A DNA stretch of 64,000 nt. Origin: Pseudoramibacter porci (GTDB lineage: Bacteria > Bacillota > Clostridia > Eubacteriales > Eubacteriaceae). Shown one piece after another: positions 1 to 7,581 of the stretch. Positions within the stretch are counted from its first letter, which is position 1, and every line of letters starts with the position of its first letter. Location: positions 51,147 through 115,146 of the forward strand of contig NZ_VUMO01000008.1 of NCBI RefSeq assembly GCF_009696145.1, written 5' to 3'. The notes under the pieces are model-generated. The model was not told where the DNA came from, searched no databases, and was given only the letters and a program-made list of their open reading frames with translations. Position numbers and translations under genes: made by a program.

Positions 1-92
1 GAAACTGTGGCGCTGGCGGCTGGGTCTCTAAATTTGGTATGGTTCGCAGAACCGGTGTTGGCGAAATCGCCATGTTTTCTTACGGGAAATGA
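1..92 (+). CDS. C-terminal end of an unidentified protein (partial)
   Basis: An open frame from the window edge (codons from position 3) runs 29 residues to a TGA at 90-92 and ends FSYGK. It is rich in Gly and contains the string GWVSKFGMVRRTGVGEI. The stop overlaps the ATG of the next gene (ATGA), a typical arrangement for translational coupling, which supports this being the true end of an operon gene. Too little is present to name a family. Confidence 0.5.
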   Translation, partial: NCGAGGWVSKFGMVRRTGVGEIAMFSYGK

Positions 93-1276
93 TGATGCAA
101 ACTTATCCATCTGAAGAACAATGCAAAACGCTTTTACAGACGCTAGTGCGTACCAATACCTGTCAGCCGGAAGGTAATGAAGAGGCATTGGTCGATTGGA
201 TCGTCGCCCAACTCCCACAAGATGTGACACAGTTTAAAATCCAAAATGCCTCAAATAGAGCTTCGCTTATTGTGAAGCTGGAAGGGGATGAAGACGACGG
301 CGGTGTCGCTTTCGTCGGGCATTTAGATACGGTGGCTTGTTCAGAAGCTGATGGATGGACCGATCCGCCGCACGGCGCCGTGGTTAAGGATCATACGCTT
401 TATGGCCGCGGGGCCTGTGATATGAAGGGCGGAGATGCCGCCATGCTACTGACGTTAAAATATTTGCTCGAAAATAAAGTGACATTAAAGCGGCCGGTAT
501 ATTTCTGTTTTACTTCTGATGAGGAAGCTTCAGGTCTCGGCATCCAGTCAGTTTTATCTAGCGGTTATCTCAACGCAGTCGATGCGATGATCGTTTGCGA
601 GCCTTCCCGTGAACAGATTAGCAATAGCGAAAAAGGCGCTCTTTGGATACACGTTGCCATCGACGGAGTATCTGCACACGCGTCACGCCCGACGTTGGGC
701 ATCAATGCGGTAGAATACGCGTCTCTTTTAAGCCAAAGGATTAAGAACATGGTGACAGCGAAATCGGTGCATCCGATTCTAGGACCGGCGACAGCGGCAG
801 TGACCAAGATCTTTGGTGGCAGTATGACCAATATTATTCCGGCCCACGCCGAATTTGAAATGGACATTCGGACAAATCCGGATACATCCTCTAAAGATTT
901 AGAGGGAGAAATCGATGAGATCATCGATCAGCTTTTGAAGGAAGCCGGTCAGGTGTCGACGCGTTCAGGGCAGCTTAAAATCTCAAAAACTGTCATTAAC
1001 AATCGACCGGCCATTGAAACCAGCAAAGATCATCCGCTCATTCAAACTTTAAAAGCCATTGGGGCGAAAGTGGGAATCAATACCGGAGAAAGAGGGCATT
1101 TCTTTTATACCGATGCGTCTCAATTTATTCCACAGATGCATATTCCTTTTGCGATTGCAGGTCCTGGAGACGATGCCCTTGCTCACTGTGTTAATGAATC
1201 CATCGATTTGAGAAGCGTTCAGAGATTTACAAAACTCTACATCAACTACATCATGCAAACAAACAAAAAGGATTAA
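89..1276 (+). CDS. M20-family metallopeptidase (ArgE/DapE/carboxypeptidase-like)
   Basis: Zinc-dependent amidohydrolase of the M20/ArgE-DapE family, about the family's usual length at 395 aa. Visible motifs are GHLDTV near residue 77 (first metal-ligand His and the following Asp), GRGACDMKGG near 107 (bridging Asp) and TSDEEASG near 143 (catalytic Glu pair), then CEPS. The middle part has the lid-domain pattern with GVSAHAS. The enzyme probably removes an acyl or aminoacyl group from an amino-acid-like substrate in the cytoplasm; the exact substrate cannot be read. The ATG at 89 overlaps the previous stop; two more ATG codons follow directly, so the start is uncertain by two residues. It ends 2 nt before a membrane protein gene that may import the substrate. 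Confidence 0.85.
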   Translation: MMMQTYPSEEQCKTLLQTLVRTNTCQPEGNEEALVDWIVAQLPQDVTQFKIQNASNRASLIVKLEGDEDDGGVAFVGHLDTVACSEADGWTDPPHGAVVKDHTLYGRGACDMKGGDAAMLLTLKYLLENKVTLKRPVYFCFTSDEEASGLGIQSVLSSGYLNAVDAMIVCEPSREQISNSEKGALWIHVAIDGVSAHASRPTLGINAVEYASLLSQRIKNMVTAKSVHPILGPATAAVTKIFGGSMTNIIPAHAEFEMDIRTNPDTSSKDLEGEIDEIIDQLLKEAGQVSTRSGQLKISKTVINNRPAIETSKDHPLIQTLKAIGAKVGINTGERGHFFYTDASQFIPQMHIPFAIAGPGDDALAHCVNESIDLRSVQRFTKLYINYIMQTNKKD

Positions 1277-1278
1277 TT

Positions 1279-2457
1279 ATGGAAAAATCGGAAACAAGAA
1301 AATTTGGGTCAATTTTAGGTCTGGTAATGAGTCTGACCATCGGATTTTGCTTATATTTCATCTTAAAAGCTATTGAGGGAGCAAATGCTTTCTTCAATTA
1401 TATTAATATGATTGATGACATTACTCATTCAGTACCCAAGCAAATTGCCTGGTTTTTTATGAATTTTACGGAAGCGCAGTTTTACGCCAGTTTATTTGCC
1501 GGGATCGGTTTGATTTTAGGTGGCTTTGTGGCATGGCAGTTGGCTAAACATAATGCTAAGTATAAAGGGTTTGAAATCTGCTACGGCAATGCTTCTCTCT
1601 TTCCTTGGGTTTTTGCCTCACAAGCCATTTCGCTGTTTTTAGCTATTTTTGTCTTTCGATACATTAATCTGTTCAGCAATTCATCGGTTACGTGGATAGC
1701 GACGTTTATTTCCGTTGTCGGGGCACCACCGGCGGTTATGTTGCTTTATGGCCCTAGCGTGTCAGCGCTGCTCACCTCATCTGTTTTAGGCGGTCTGCTT
1801 TGTCCGCCGGTTGCAACCTGGATCAGCGCTTATATCGTGAGTCCTTGGAAATTGCCGGGAGTAGTGGCAAATGTCTCTACTATGGCTATTACAGGACTAA
1901 TTATTTGTATGGTATGCAAAGCCTTACCTTGGGTTCAGGCCAAACCAACTCGGTCTTATCACAAAGAAATAGATACGAAGGAAAATGTCTACACAGCGAA
2001 ATGGTTTTTGAGACGTGTGCTGGCTGAATTCTCAGAAGCGCCATTTTATGGCAATGAAGTGGCTTCAGTCTTCCTCCTGATCGGTTTAATTGTTGGGGAA
2101 ATTATCTGTGGGAAACACGGCGCTTATGGCAGTGGTCAGATTCCAGCTATTGTGCTAAGCCAGTTTATCGGTGCAGCTGTCGGTATTTTTTTGTATTCAA
2201 GCAAATTTGAAGATGGAGGATGGTACGCGACTTACGTACCCGTTGTGAGCGTCGGGCCGGCCTGTGTATTAATGTTTGGAGCGAATATTTCGGTGGCAGT
2301 TTTTTCGGGCGCCCTTGGTGGCGTTCTCGGAGGGCCTGTTGCGGAATATTTTGCTGGAAAATTACCGGATGGTGTACACGTGACAGTGGCTAACGTGACA
2401 TCTATGGCTATTTGCACGACTGTCGTTGCCACCATAATGAAGGTGCTTCCTTTTTAG
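1279..2457 (+). CDS. Polytopic membrane protein with two homologous halves, putative transporter
   Basis: A 392-aa hydrophobic protein with roughly ten membrane segments and no family I can name. Its two halves resemble each other: VGAPPAVMLLYGPSVSALL (first half) matches VSVGPACVLMFGANISVAVF (second half), each followed by a GG-rich turn (SSVLGGLLCPPVA / GALGGVLGGPVAE) and by VANVSTMAI / VANVTSMAI. Each half is also preceded by a Glu-Ala motif (TEAQFYASLF / SEAPFYGNEV). Internal duplication of this kind is common in secondary transporters. The gene starts 2 nt after the M20 peptidase, so uptake of that enzyme's substrate is a reasonable inference. A terminator follows directly. Confidence 0.75.
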   Translation: MEKSETRKFGSILGLVMSLTIGFCLYFILKAIEGANAFFNYINMIDDITHSVPKQIAWFFMNFTEAQFYASLFAGIGLILGGFVAWQLAKHNAKYKGFEICYGNASLFPWVFASQAISLFLAIFVFRYINLFSNSSVTWIATFISVVGAPPAVMLLYGPSVSALLTSSVLGGLLCPPVATWISAYIVSPWKLPGVVANVSTMAITGLIICMVCKALPWVQAKPTRSYHKEIDTKENVYTAKWFLRRVLAEFSEAPFYGNEVASVFLLIGLIVGEIICGKHGAYGSGQIPAIVLSQFIGAAVGIFLYSSKFEDGGWYATYVPVVSVGPACVLMFGANISVAVFSGALGGVLGGPVAEYFAGKLPDGVHVTVANVTSMAICTTVVATIMKVLPF

Positions 2458-2475
2458 CAATCGGTTTTGAATTAT

Positions 2476-2517
2476 AACCTACCTTTCTAATCTAAAAATA
2501 GAAGGGTAGGTTTTTTT
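2476..2517 (+). terminator. Rho-independent terminator
   Basis: A 14-bp stem (2476-2489 with 2499-2512, one G-T pair) around a 9-nt loop is followed by a run of seven T. It lies 18 nt after the membrane protein stop and closes the first operon. Confidence 0.9.
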
Positions 2518-2582
2518 AATTGCGGCCGCACAGTCAACTCCGGAGATCAGAAAATATCCCGGCAACAGGCAAAATAGAGATA

Positions 2583-2612
2583 TTGACAGTCCGCGCTGAT
2601 TTTTATTAAAAT
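2583..2612 (+). promoter_or_regulatory. Sigma-A-type promoter of the pilus-like operon
   Basis: TTGACA at 2583-2588 is followed after 18 nt by TAAAAT at 2607-2612, about 105 nt upstream of the lipoprotein ATG. The -35 box is perfect and the -10 has five of six consensus bases. The rest of the 260-bp gap between the terminator and the lipoprotein shows no other gene. Confidence 0.6.
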
Positions 2613-2717
2613 ATAAAAAAACCGTTTAATTATAAAAGCGGTGGGATCGACGGAAGAGAGGCGCGGCAGGTTCGGCGGAGCGGACGGCGCCGGTCAAAAT
2701 CAGATGAGGTTTGAACA

Positions 2718-3614
2718 ATGGGCAGAATAGGCAGAAGCGCTGTGGTGTTGGCGCTGATCCTCATCCTCGTGTCCAGCTGTGCCGCGGGCCGGGGAGGCGG
2801 CAGAAAAACCGTCCAAAAGGCGGCCATGCCCGAGGCGTCGGGGACACAGGTGTACACTGGCGCGGACGCGGCGATCGACGCCTCCAACACTGCCAAGGGC
2901 TACGTCATGGTCCGCTACACCGGAGCCGCCGACAAGGTGCAGGTGCAGGTGATCGGGCCGAAGGGAACGCGGACACCCTACCCCTTTGAGAAGGGCAGCT
3001 ACCACGCGGTGGCCCTCACCGAGGGAGACGGCCGTTACACCATTGTCGTATACGCCCACATGACGGACAACCGTTACGCGGTCGCTTTGTCTCAGCAGAT
3101 CGACGTTCAGCTCAGCGACCCCTTCGGTCCGTTTCTTTACCCGAATCAATACGTGACCTACACCAACGATTCGGACTGCGCGGCCTACGCTAGACGGCTG
3201 TCCGATCGGTCGGACGACGACATCGACTACATCACCCGCGTGTTTCACTACGTCACGGGGCACGTCGACTACGACAAAAAAATGGCGGCGCACATTCCGG
3301 TGAACTACCTGCCGGATCCGGACAGGACGATGCAAACGGGCAAGGGCATCTGTCTGGACTACGCGTCGCTGATGACGGCGATGCTGCGCGATCAGGGCAT
3401 TCCGACGAAATTAGAGGTCGGTTACAACGAAGACGTCTATCACGCGTGGATCAGCGTGTACCTCAAAGAGAAAGGATGGGTCGACGGGGTCATCCAGTTC
3501 GACGGCAAGCATTGGACCCTTATCGACCCGACGCTGGCGGCGGCCAGCAGCCGAAAAAAAGCCGCTCAGTATATGCGGGACCGCAGCCATTATACCTGCA
3601 TGTACCAGTATTGA
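2718..3614 (+). CDS. Transglutaminase-like lipoprotein
   Basis: A 298-aa exported protein. The N-terminus is a lipoprotein signal with a hydrophobic run and a VSSC lipobox (Cys near residue 20), so it should be anchored on the outside of the membrane. The C-terminal half is a transglutaminase/protease-like domain with the expected Cys-His-Asp order: GICLDYASLM (Cys), YHAWISVY (His) and LIDPTL (Asp). The first half resembles a beta-sandwich but has no name I can give. GAGG about 10 nt upstream supports the ATG at 2718. It is the first gene of the pilC-pilT operon, so it may process or cross-link an extracellular pilus-like structure; that role is inference. Confidence 0.8.
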   Translation: MGRIGRSAVVLALILILVSSCAAGRGGGRKTVQKAAMPEASGTQVYTGADAAIDASNTAKGYVMVRYTGAADKVQVQVIGPKGTRTPYPFEKGSYHAVALTEGDGRYTIVVYAHMTDNRYAVALSQQIDVQLSDPFGPFLYPNQYVTYTNDSDCAAYARRLSDRSDDDIDYITRVFHYVTGHVDYDKKMAAHIPVNYLPDPDRTMQTGKGICLDYASLMTAMLRDQGIPTKLEVGYNEDVYHAWISVYLKEKGWVDGVIQFDGKHWTLIDPTLAAASSRKKAAQYMRDRSHYTCMYQY

Positions 3615-3643
3615 GCCGGTTATTGCCGAAAGGAGACACAACC

Positions 3644-4699
3644 ATGGCAGAGAAAACCACACGGATGCAAAAGTTGTCGGTCGACGAGCTGGCTGCTTTT
3701 GCGGGGCAGATGGCGCTGGTCATCCAATCGGGACTGCCGGTGCTCGACGGCCTGGAGATCATGCGTGACGACGCCGAAAACGACGGCGAACGGGTCATTC
3801 TCGACGCGATGCGCGACGTCTTCCGCGAGACGGACAGCTTAAGCCAGGCGATGACGGCCACCGGCGTCTTCCCGGCGTACATGACCGCCATGGTCAACAC
3901 CGGAGAAGTGACCGGCAATCTTGACCGGGTTATGGCCCAGCTGGAGGGGCATTATCGGCGGGAGAGCAGCCTGCGCGCGAGTATCTACCAAGCCGTGGTC
4001 TACCCGGTGATTTTGTCGATCATGGTCACGGCGGTCGTCTTGATTCTCGTGGTTCAGGTCATGCCGGTGTTTGACCGGGTATTCCAGGAGCTGGGAACCC
4101 GTATGACCGGCCTGCCCCTGGTGCTGTCTCGTTTGGGCAATGCCCTCAGCGGGGTCGGCTTTGGGGTGATCGTCGCAGTGCTGGCATTGGCGGCGATGTT
4201 GTTGATCGCAGGCAGGTCGGAACACGGCGCAGCCCGGCTTCAAGCGTGGGCCAGCCGGATGCCGGGGCTTCGCAGCTTGTGGCAGGCGGAAGCGGCGGCG
4301 CGGTTTGCGGCCCACATGAGCCTGGTACTCGTTAGCGGGCTGACGGTCGATGAGGGGCTGGATATGGCGATAGATTTAATCCCCGATGTTGGTTTTGCGC
4401 ACAAGCTGGCCGACTGCCGCAAACGGATGGCAGACGGCGCGTCTTTTTCGTCGGCGGTGCGGCAAAGCGGCATCTTCTCGGGCATGTACGCCCAGCTGGT
4501 CGAGATGGGCAGCCGGACGGGGAATATGGACGAGGCGCTGGAAAAGGTGGCCGATTTATGTCAGGCTGAGCTGGACACCCGGATCGATACGCGGATCGCG
4601 CGGCTGGAGCCGGCCTTGGTCATCATCATGTCGGTGATCGTCGGCGGTATTCTGCTGTCGGTGATGGTGCCGCTCATGAGCATCATGTCGGCCCTGTGA
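3644..4699 (+). CDS. pilC: PilC/GspF-family inner-membrane platform protein
   Basis: Core membrane protein of type IV pilus and type II secretion machines, which couples the cytoplasmic ATPases to the pilin fibre. The 351-aa product has the two tandem GspF domains: the first begins ELAAFAGQMALVIQSGLPVL, the second ARFAAHMSLVLVSGLTVDEG. Three hydrophobic segments are present, near residues 116-143, 170-190 and 322-345. It is a little shorter than the usual 400 aa because the N-terminal cytoplasmic extension is small. AAGGAG lies 9 nt before the ATG at 3644; an upstream in-frame extension lacks a ribosome site and overlaps the lipoprotein gene. Small pilin-like genes and pilT follow in the same direction. 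Confidence 0.9.
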   Translation: MAEKTTRMQKLSVDELAAFAGQMALVIQSGLPVLDGLEIMRDDAENDGERVILDAMRDVFRETDSLSQAMTATGVFPAYMTAMVNTGEVTGNLDRVMAQLEGHYRRESSLRASIYQAVVYPVILSIMVTAVVLILVVQVMPVFDRVFQELGTRMTGLPLVLSRLGNALSGVGFGVIVAVLALAAMLLIAGRSEHGAARLQAWASRMPGLRSLWQAEAAARFAAHMSLVLVSGLTVDEGLDMAIDLIPDVGFAHKLADCRKRMADGASFSSAVRQSGIFSGMYAQLVEMGSRTGNMDEALEKVADLCQAELDTRIDTRIARLEPALVIIMSVIVGGILLSVMVPLMSIMSAL

Positions 4700-4721
4700 G
4701 CCGCAGGAACAGGAACCAAAG

Positions 4722-5066
4722 ATGAAACGATTCACCAGAACTCAAGGCAGCGGCCGTTCTTTTGGGACGGCGGCCCTCACCGCCTTGCTGTGCTTTTGCG
4801 CGATTGTGCTGCTGACGGTCTACGGTATGAACCGGATCAACCGCGGCAACACCCAGCGTCAGGAGAAGGCCTTGAAGCGGGCGGTGAACTGGGACATCAC
4901 CCTGTGCTACGCCTGGGAGGGCCGATACCCCCCGAGCGCGGCCTATTTATCGACACATTACGGCCTGATGTACGACCGCCGGGCTTTCGCCGTGAAAGTT
5001 CAGCCGCGGGGCGCGAACCTCCGCCCCGACGTTGCGGTCATTCGAAAAGACGGGGCCGGGGAGTGA
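4722..5066 (+). CDS. Small pilin-like membrane protein
   Basis: A 114-aa protein with one N-terminal membrane helix (about residues 16-36) after a short basic, Gly-containing stretch, then a soluble domain of about 75 residues. This is the shape of a minor pilin or pseudopilin, and it lies between pilC and pilT. There is no canonical Gly-Phe cleavage site with a Glu at +5, so it may not be processed by a standard prepilin peptidase. The AGGAA upstream of the ATG is a modest ribosome site. It ends 6 nt before the next gene. No sequence family is recognised. Confidence 0.65.
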   Translation: MKRFTRTQGSGRSFGTAALTALLCFCAIVLLTVYGMNRINRGNTQRQEKALKRAVNWDITLCYAWEGRYPPSAAYLSTHYGLMYDRRAFAVKVQPRGANLRPDVAVIRKDGAGE

Positions 5067-5072
5067 AGCACA

Positions 5073-5540
5073 ATGGATAACAGGACATTTCGCATCAACA
5101 GCGTGCTGCCGATTCTGCTGTTCTGCGCCTTTGCGCTGTTCGCGCTGTGGGTAGCCTCCACCTCGGTGCGTACCTACAGACAGGAGCAGGCGGCGGCTCA
5201 GGAGAATGAGACCGGGCGGATGATCTCGGCCTACATTGACCAGAAGATTCGGCAGGCTGACCCCGGGACGGTGTCAATCGGCACCTTTGGTGGCAGGCAG
5301 GCCCTGGTTATCGCCCAGTCGGACGGCAGCTGGACGACGTACGTTTACCGCTTCGGCAGCCGCATGATGGAGCAGGCGGTGCAGCGCGGCGCCTCGGCTG
5401 ACCCGGCGGGCGGCACGGAAATCGCCGAAGTGACAACTTTTCAGCTGAAAATGGTGAAGCCAAATCTGCTGCGGGTGCGGTTTACCCCCTTGGGCGGCCG
5501 CGTGAAGACGGCGTACATGACCGTGAGCAGCGGGTTGTGA
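5073..5540 (+). CDS. DUF4860-like pilin-operon membrane protein
   Basis: A 155-aa protein with a single N-terminal hydrophobic helix (residues about 11-31), then a heptad-like polar stretch and a beta-rich C-terminal part containing DGSWTTYVYRFGSRMMEQ. The pattern of a hydrophobic N-terminal helix followed by a globular head fits a pseudopilin. The overall sequence recalls the DUF4860 proteins found in clostridial type IV pilus-like operons; that assignment is from memory of the family. No Glu+5 prepilin motif is present. It is tightly packed between neighbouring pilin-like genes. Confidence 0.6.
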   Translation: MDNRTFRINSVLPILLFCAFALFALWVASTSVRTYRQEQAAAQENETGRMISAYIDQKIRQADPGTVSIGTFGGRQALVIAQSDGSWTTYVYRFGSRMMEQAVQRGASADPAGGTEIAEVTTFQLKMVKPNLLRVRFTPLGGRVKTAYMTVSSGL

Positions 5541-5571
5541 GTGTGTCTGAGATACCAACGAGGAGATAAAA

Positions 5572-6033
5572 ATGGACGGCCTGAATATTCGCAGGCGCCG
5601 GCGCAGCTGGGGCCCGCTCTTGATGGAATTATTAATGGCGATGCTGATCTTCGCCCTGGTCAGCTCGGCGGCGACGGTGCTTTTCGCCCGAGCCAGCGCC
5701 ATGAGCACCGAAGCGTCGCGGCTGTCCTGGGCGTCAGACCAGGCTGGGGACGTCAGCGCGATATTTAGAACCTCGGATTCGGTTCAGGCCTTTGTCGACA
5801 CTTTGACCCAGGCTTTTCCGAAGACGGCCGTGAAGACCGACAGTGCCGGCCGGTCGGTTTTGACCCAGCGCTACACGGCGGCGCTGAAGCCGACGGCTGA
5901 TTCAAAAAAAACGGCGGTCACCGTGCGCATCACGGCCTGGACGGCAGAGGGCACAATGCACACCCGCATCGTCATTTGGGATCGGCATCGGACTTTGTAT
6001 CAGGTGAGCTGTCGGCGCCAAATCGACAGTTGA
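5572..6033 (+). CDS. Prepilin-like protein with type III signal
   Basis: A 153-aa protein and the best prepilin candidate of the operon. A basic leader (RRRRRSW) is followed by G-PLLMELLMAMLIFALVSS: a Gly at the likely cleavage site, Glu at position +5 and then a long hydrophobic helix. Pro at +1 instead of Phe is unusual for prepilin peptidase substrates. The remaining 110 residues form a soluble head. GAGGAG lies 7 nt before the ATG. No prepilin peptidase gene is in the window, so processing would depend on a gene elsewhere. Confidence 0.7.
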   Translation: MDGLNIRRRRRSWGPLLMELLMAMLIFALVSSAATVLFARASAMSTEASRLSWASDQAGDVSAIFRTSDSVQAFVDTLTQAFPKTAVKTDSAGRSVLTQRYTAALKPTADSKKTAVTVRITAWTAEGTMHTRIVIWDRHRTLYQVSCRRQIDS

Positions 6034-6059
6034 GCACCGCAGAGATTAAAGGGGATCAC

Positions 6060-6485
6060 ATGAGCCAAAACAACACAGCCCGGAGGGACGGGCGGAGCTG
6101 GCAGGCGATGCCCATCGGCATCGCGCTGCTGATGACCGTCTTCATCGCGGTGTGCCTGACGGTCCTTAGCGTCGGCGCCTACGTGACGGCAAAAGAAGAC
6201 AACCGCCGCGCCCAGCGCCACGCAGCTCGGCAGACGGCGTATCAAAATGCGGCCAACCAGGCGGAGCAGGTCTGCGCCCAGCTGGATCGGGGTGTTGCGC
6301 CGGCGGTGGCTGGGGCATCCTGGCACCCGTCAACGCAGACGGTCACCGTGAAAATGAAAACCGGTGGGACCCTGAAGGCCGGCGTCAGCGCGGTCAGTGG
6401 GCGGCATCGGATCACGTGGATGCAGGTGGTGCCGGCAGCGCGCGGCGGCGCGGGGGATGACCCAACGGTGTCCGGCCTGCAGTGA
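6060..6485 (+). CDS. Small pilin-like membrane protein
   Basis: A 141-aa protein with a hydrophobic helix at about residues 16-38 (MPIGIALLMTVFIAVCLTVL) after a short basic leader, then a polar helix rich in Arg, Gln and Ala and a small beta-rich head. Shape and location mark it as a fourth pilin-like subunit, but the usual Glu+5 is absent. The ATG at 6060 follows AGGGGA; a longer in-frame version would overlap the preceding gene and lacks a ribosome site. pilT begins 27 nt downstream. Confidence 0.65.
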   Translation: MSQNNTARRDGRSWQAMPIGIALLMTVFIAVCLTVLSVGAYVTAKEDNRRAQRHAARQTAYQNAANQAEQVCAQLDRGVAPAVAGASWHPSTQTVTVKMKTGGTLKAGVSAVSGRHRITWMQVVPAARGGAGDDPTVSGLQ

Positions 6486-6512
6486 GCAGTGAATCGAAGG
6501 AAGGAGGGGACA

Positions 6513-7577
6513 ATGCGGATCATAGATATCTTGAAAAAAGCGGTGGTGATGGATGCCTCCGACGTGTTCATTGTCGCCGGCATGCCGCCGGGCCTGCGGG
6601 TGAACGGCGACATTGTCAAAACAGACGGCGAAAAATTGATGCCCGACGACACGGCACAGCTCATTGCGGAGATTTATCAGCTGGCCGGCGGCCGGGCGAT
6701 GGCGGCCTACGAGGCTTCAGGCGACGACGATTTCTCTTTTTCGATTTCGGGGCTGTCCCGTTTCCGGGTCAGCGCCTATCGCCAGCGGGGCTCGCTCGCG
6801 GCGGTGATCCGGGTGATTAACCTGGGGCTGCCGGACCCGAAGGCCATCGGCATTCCCGACGAGATCGTGGCATTGGCCGACGCCCGGGACGGCATGGTGC
6901 TTGTGACCGGCCCCGCCGATAGCGGCAAGTCCACGACCCTGGCCTGCATCATCGACCGCATCAATTCGACGCGCAGCGCCAACATCATCACCCTCGAAGA
7001 TCCGATTGAATACCTCCACCGGCACAAAAAGGCCATTGTCAGCCAGCGGGAAATGGCGGCGGATTCCGAGAGCTATGTGACCGCCCTTCGGGCGACCCTG
7101 CGCCAAAGCCCGGACGTCATCCTCCTTGGCGAGATGCGGGATTTCGAGACCATTTCCGTCGCGATGACCGCCGCGGAAACCGGCCACTTCCTGCTGTCGA
7201 CCCTGCACACGGTCGGCGTGGCCAACACGATCAACCGGATCATCGACGCCTTCCCGGCCAATCAGCAGCGCCAGGTGGCCATTCAGCTCTCCATGGTGCT
7301 CAGGGCCGTGGTGTCCCAACAGCTGGTACCGACCGTGGACGGCACGGTCATCCCGGTGTTTGAAATGATGCGGGTCACCCCGGCGGTTCAAAACATGATC
7401 CGGGAAAATAAAATTGCACAGATCGGCGCCGCCGTTCAAAGCGGACGCGAAGGCGGCAGCCTGACCTATGACGGCAGTTTGTATCAGCTCGCGAAAGCGG
7501 GACGTATTACCGCGGCCACCGCGGTTCAATACGCCAGCGAGCCTCAGACAATGCGCCGCCGGCTTGGAAAGGAGTGA
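6513..7577 (+). CDS. pilT: PilT-family hexameric ATPase
   Basis: ATPase of the type IV pilus retraction family, acting at the cytoplasmic face of the PilC platform. The 354-aa length is typical. Visible motifs are Walker A GPADSGKSTT near residue 133, an Asp-box region LEDPIEY, Walker B ILLGEMRD near 203 and the His box TGHFLLSTLHT. No PilB/GspE extension ATPase is encoded in the window, so this enzyme either works with a partner encoded elsewhere or powers assembly on its own. AAGGAGGGG before the ATG at 6513 fixes the start over an upstream in-frame ATG. A BTAD regulator begins 4 nt after the stop. Confidence 0.92.
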   Translation: MRIIDILKKAVVMDASDVFIVAGMPPGLRVNGDIVKTDGEKLMPDDTAQLIAEIYQLAGGRAMAAYEASGDDDFSFSISGLSRFRVSAYRQRGSLAAVIRVINLGLPDPKAIGIPDEIVALADARDGMVLVTGPADSGKSTTLACIIDRINSTRSANIITLEDPIEYLHRHKKAIVSQREMAADSESYVTALRATLRQSPDVILLGEMRDFETISVAMTAAETGHFLLSTLHTVGVANTINRIIDAFPANQQRQVAIQLSMVLRAVVSQQLVPTVDGTVIPVFEMMRVTPAVQNMIRENKIAQIGAAVQSGREGGSLTYDGSLYQLAKAGRITAATAVQYASEPQTMRRRLGKE

Positions 7578-7581
7578 AATT

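Noticed and set aside
2711..2989. Second plus-strand open frame overlapping the start of the lipoprotein gene
   Set aside because: It is an out-of-frame shadow with Arg/Gly-rich content; the lipoprotein frame has a signal peptide and catalytic motifs.
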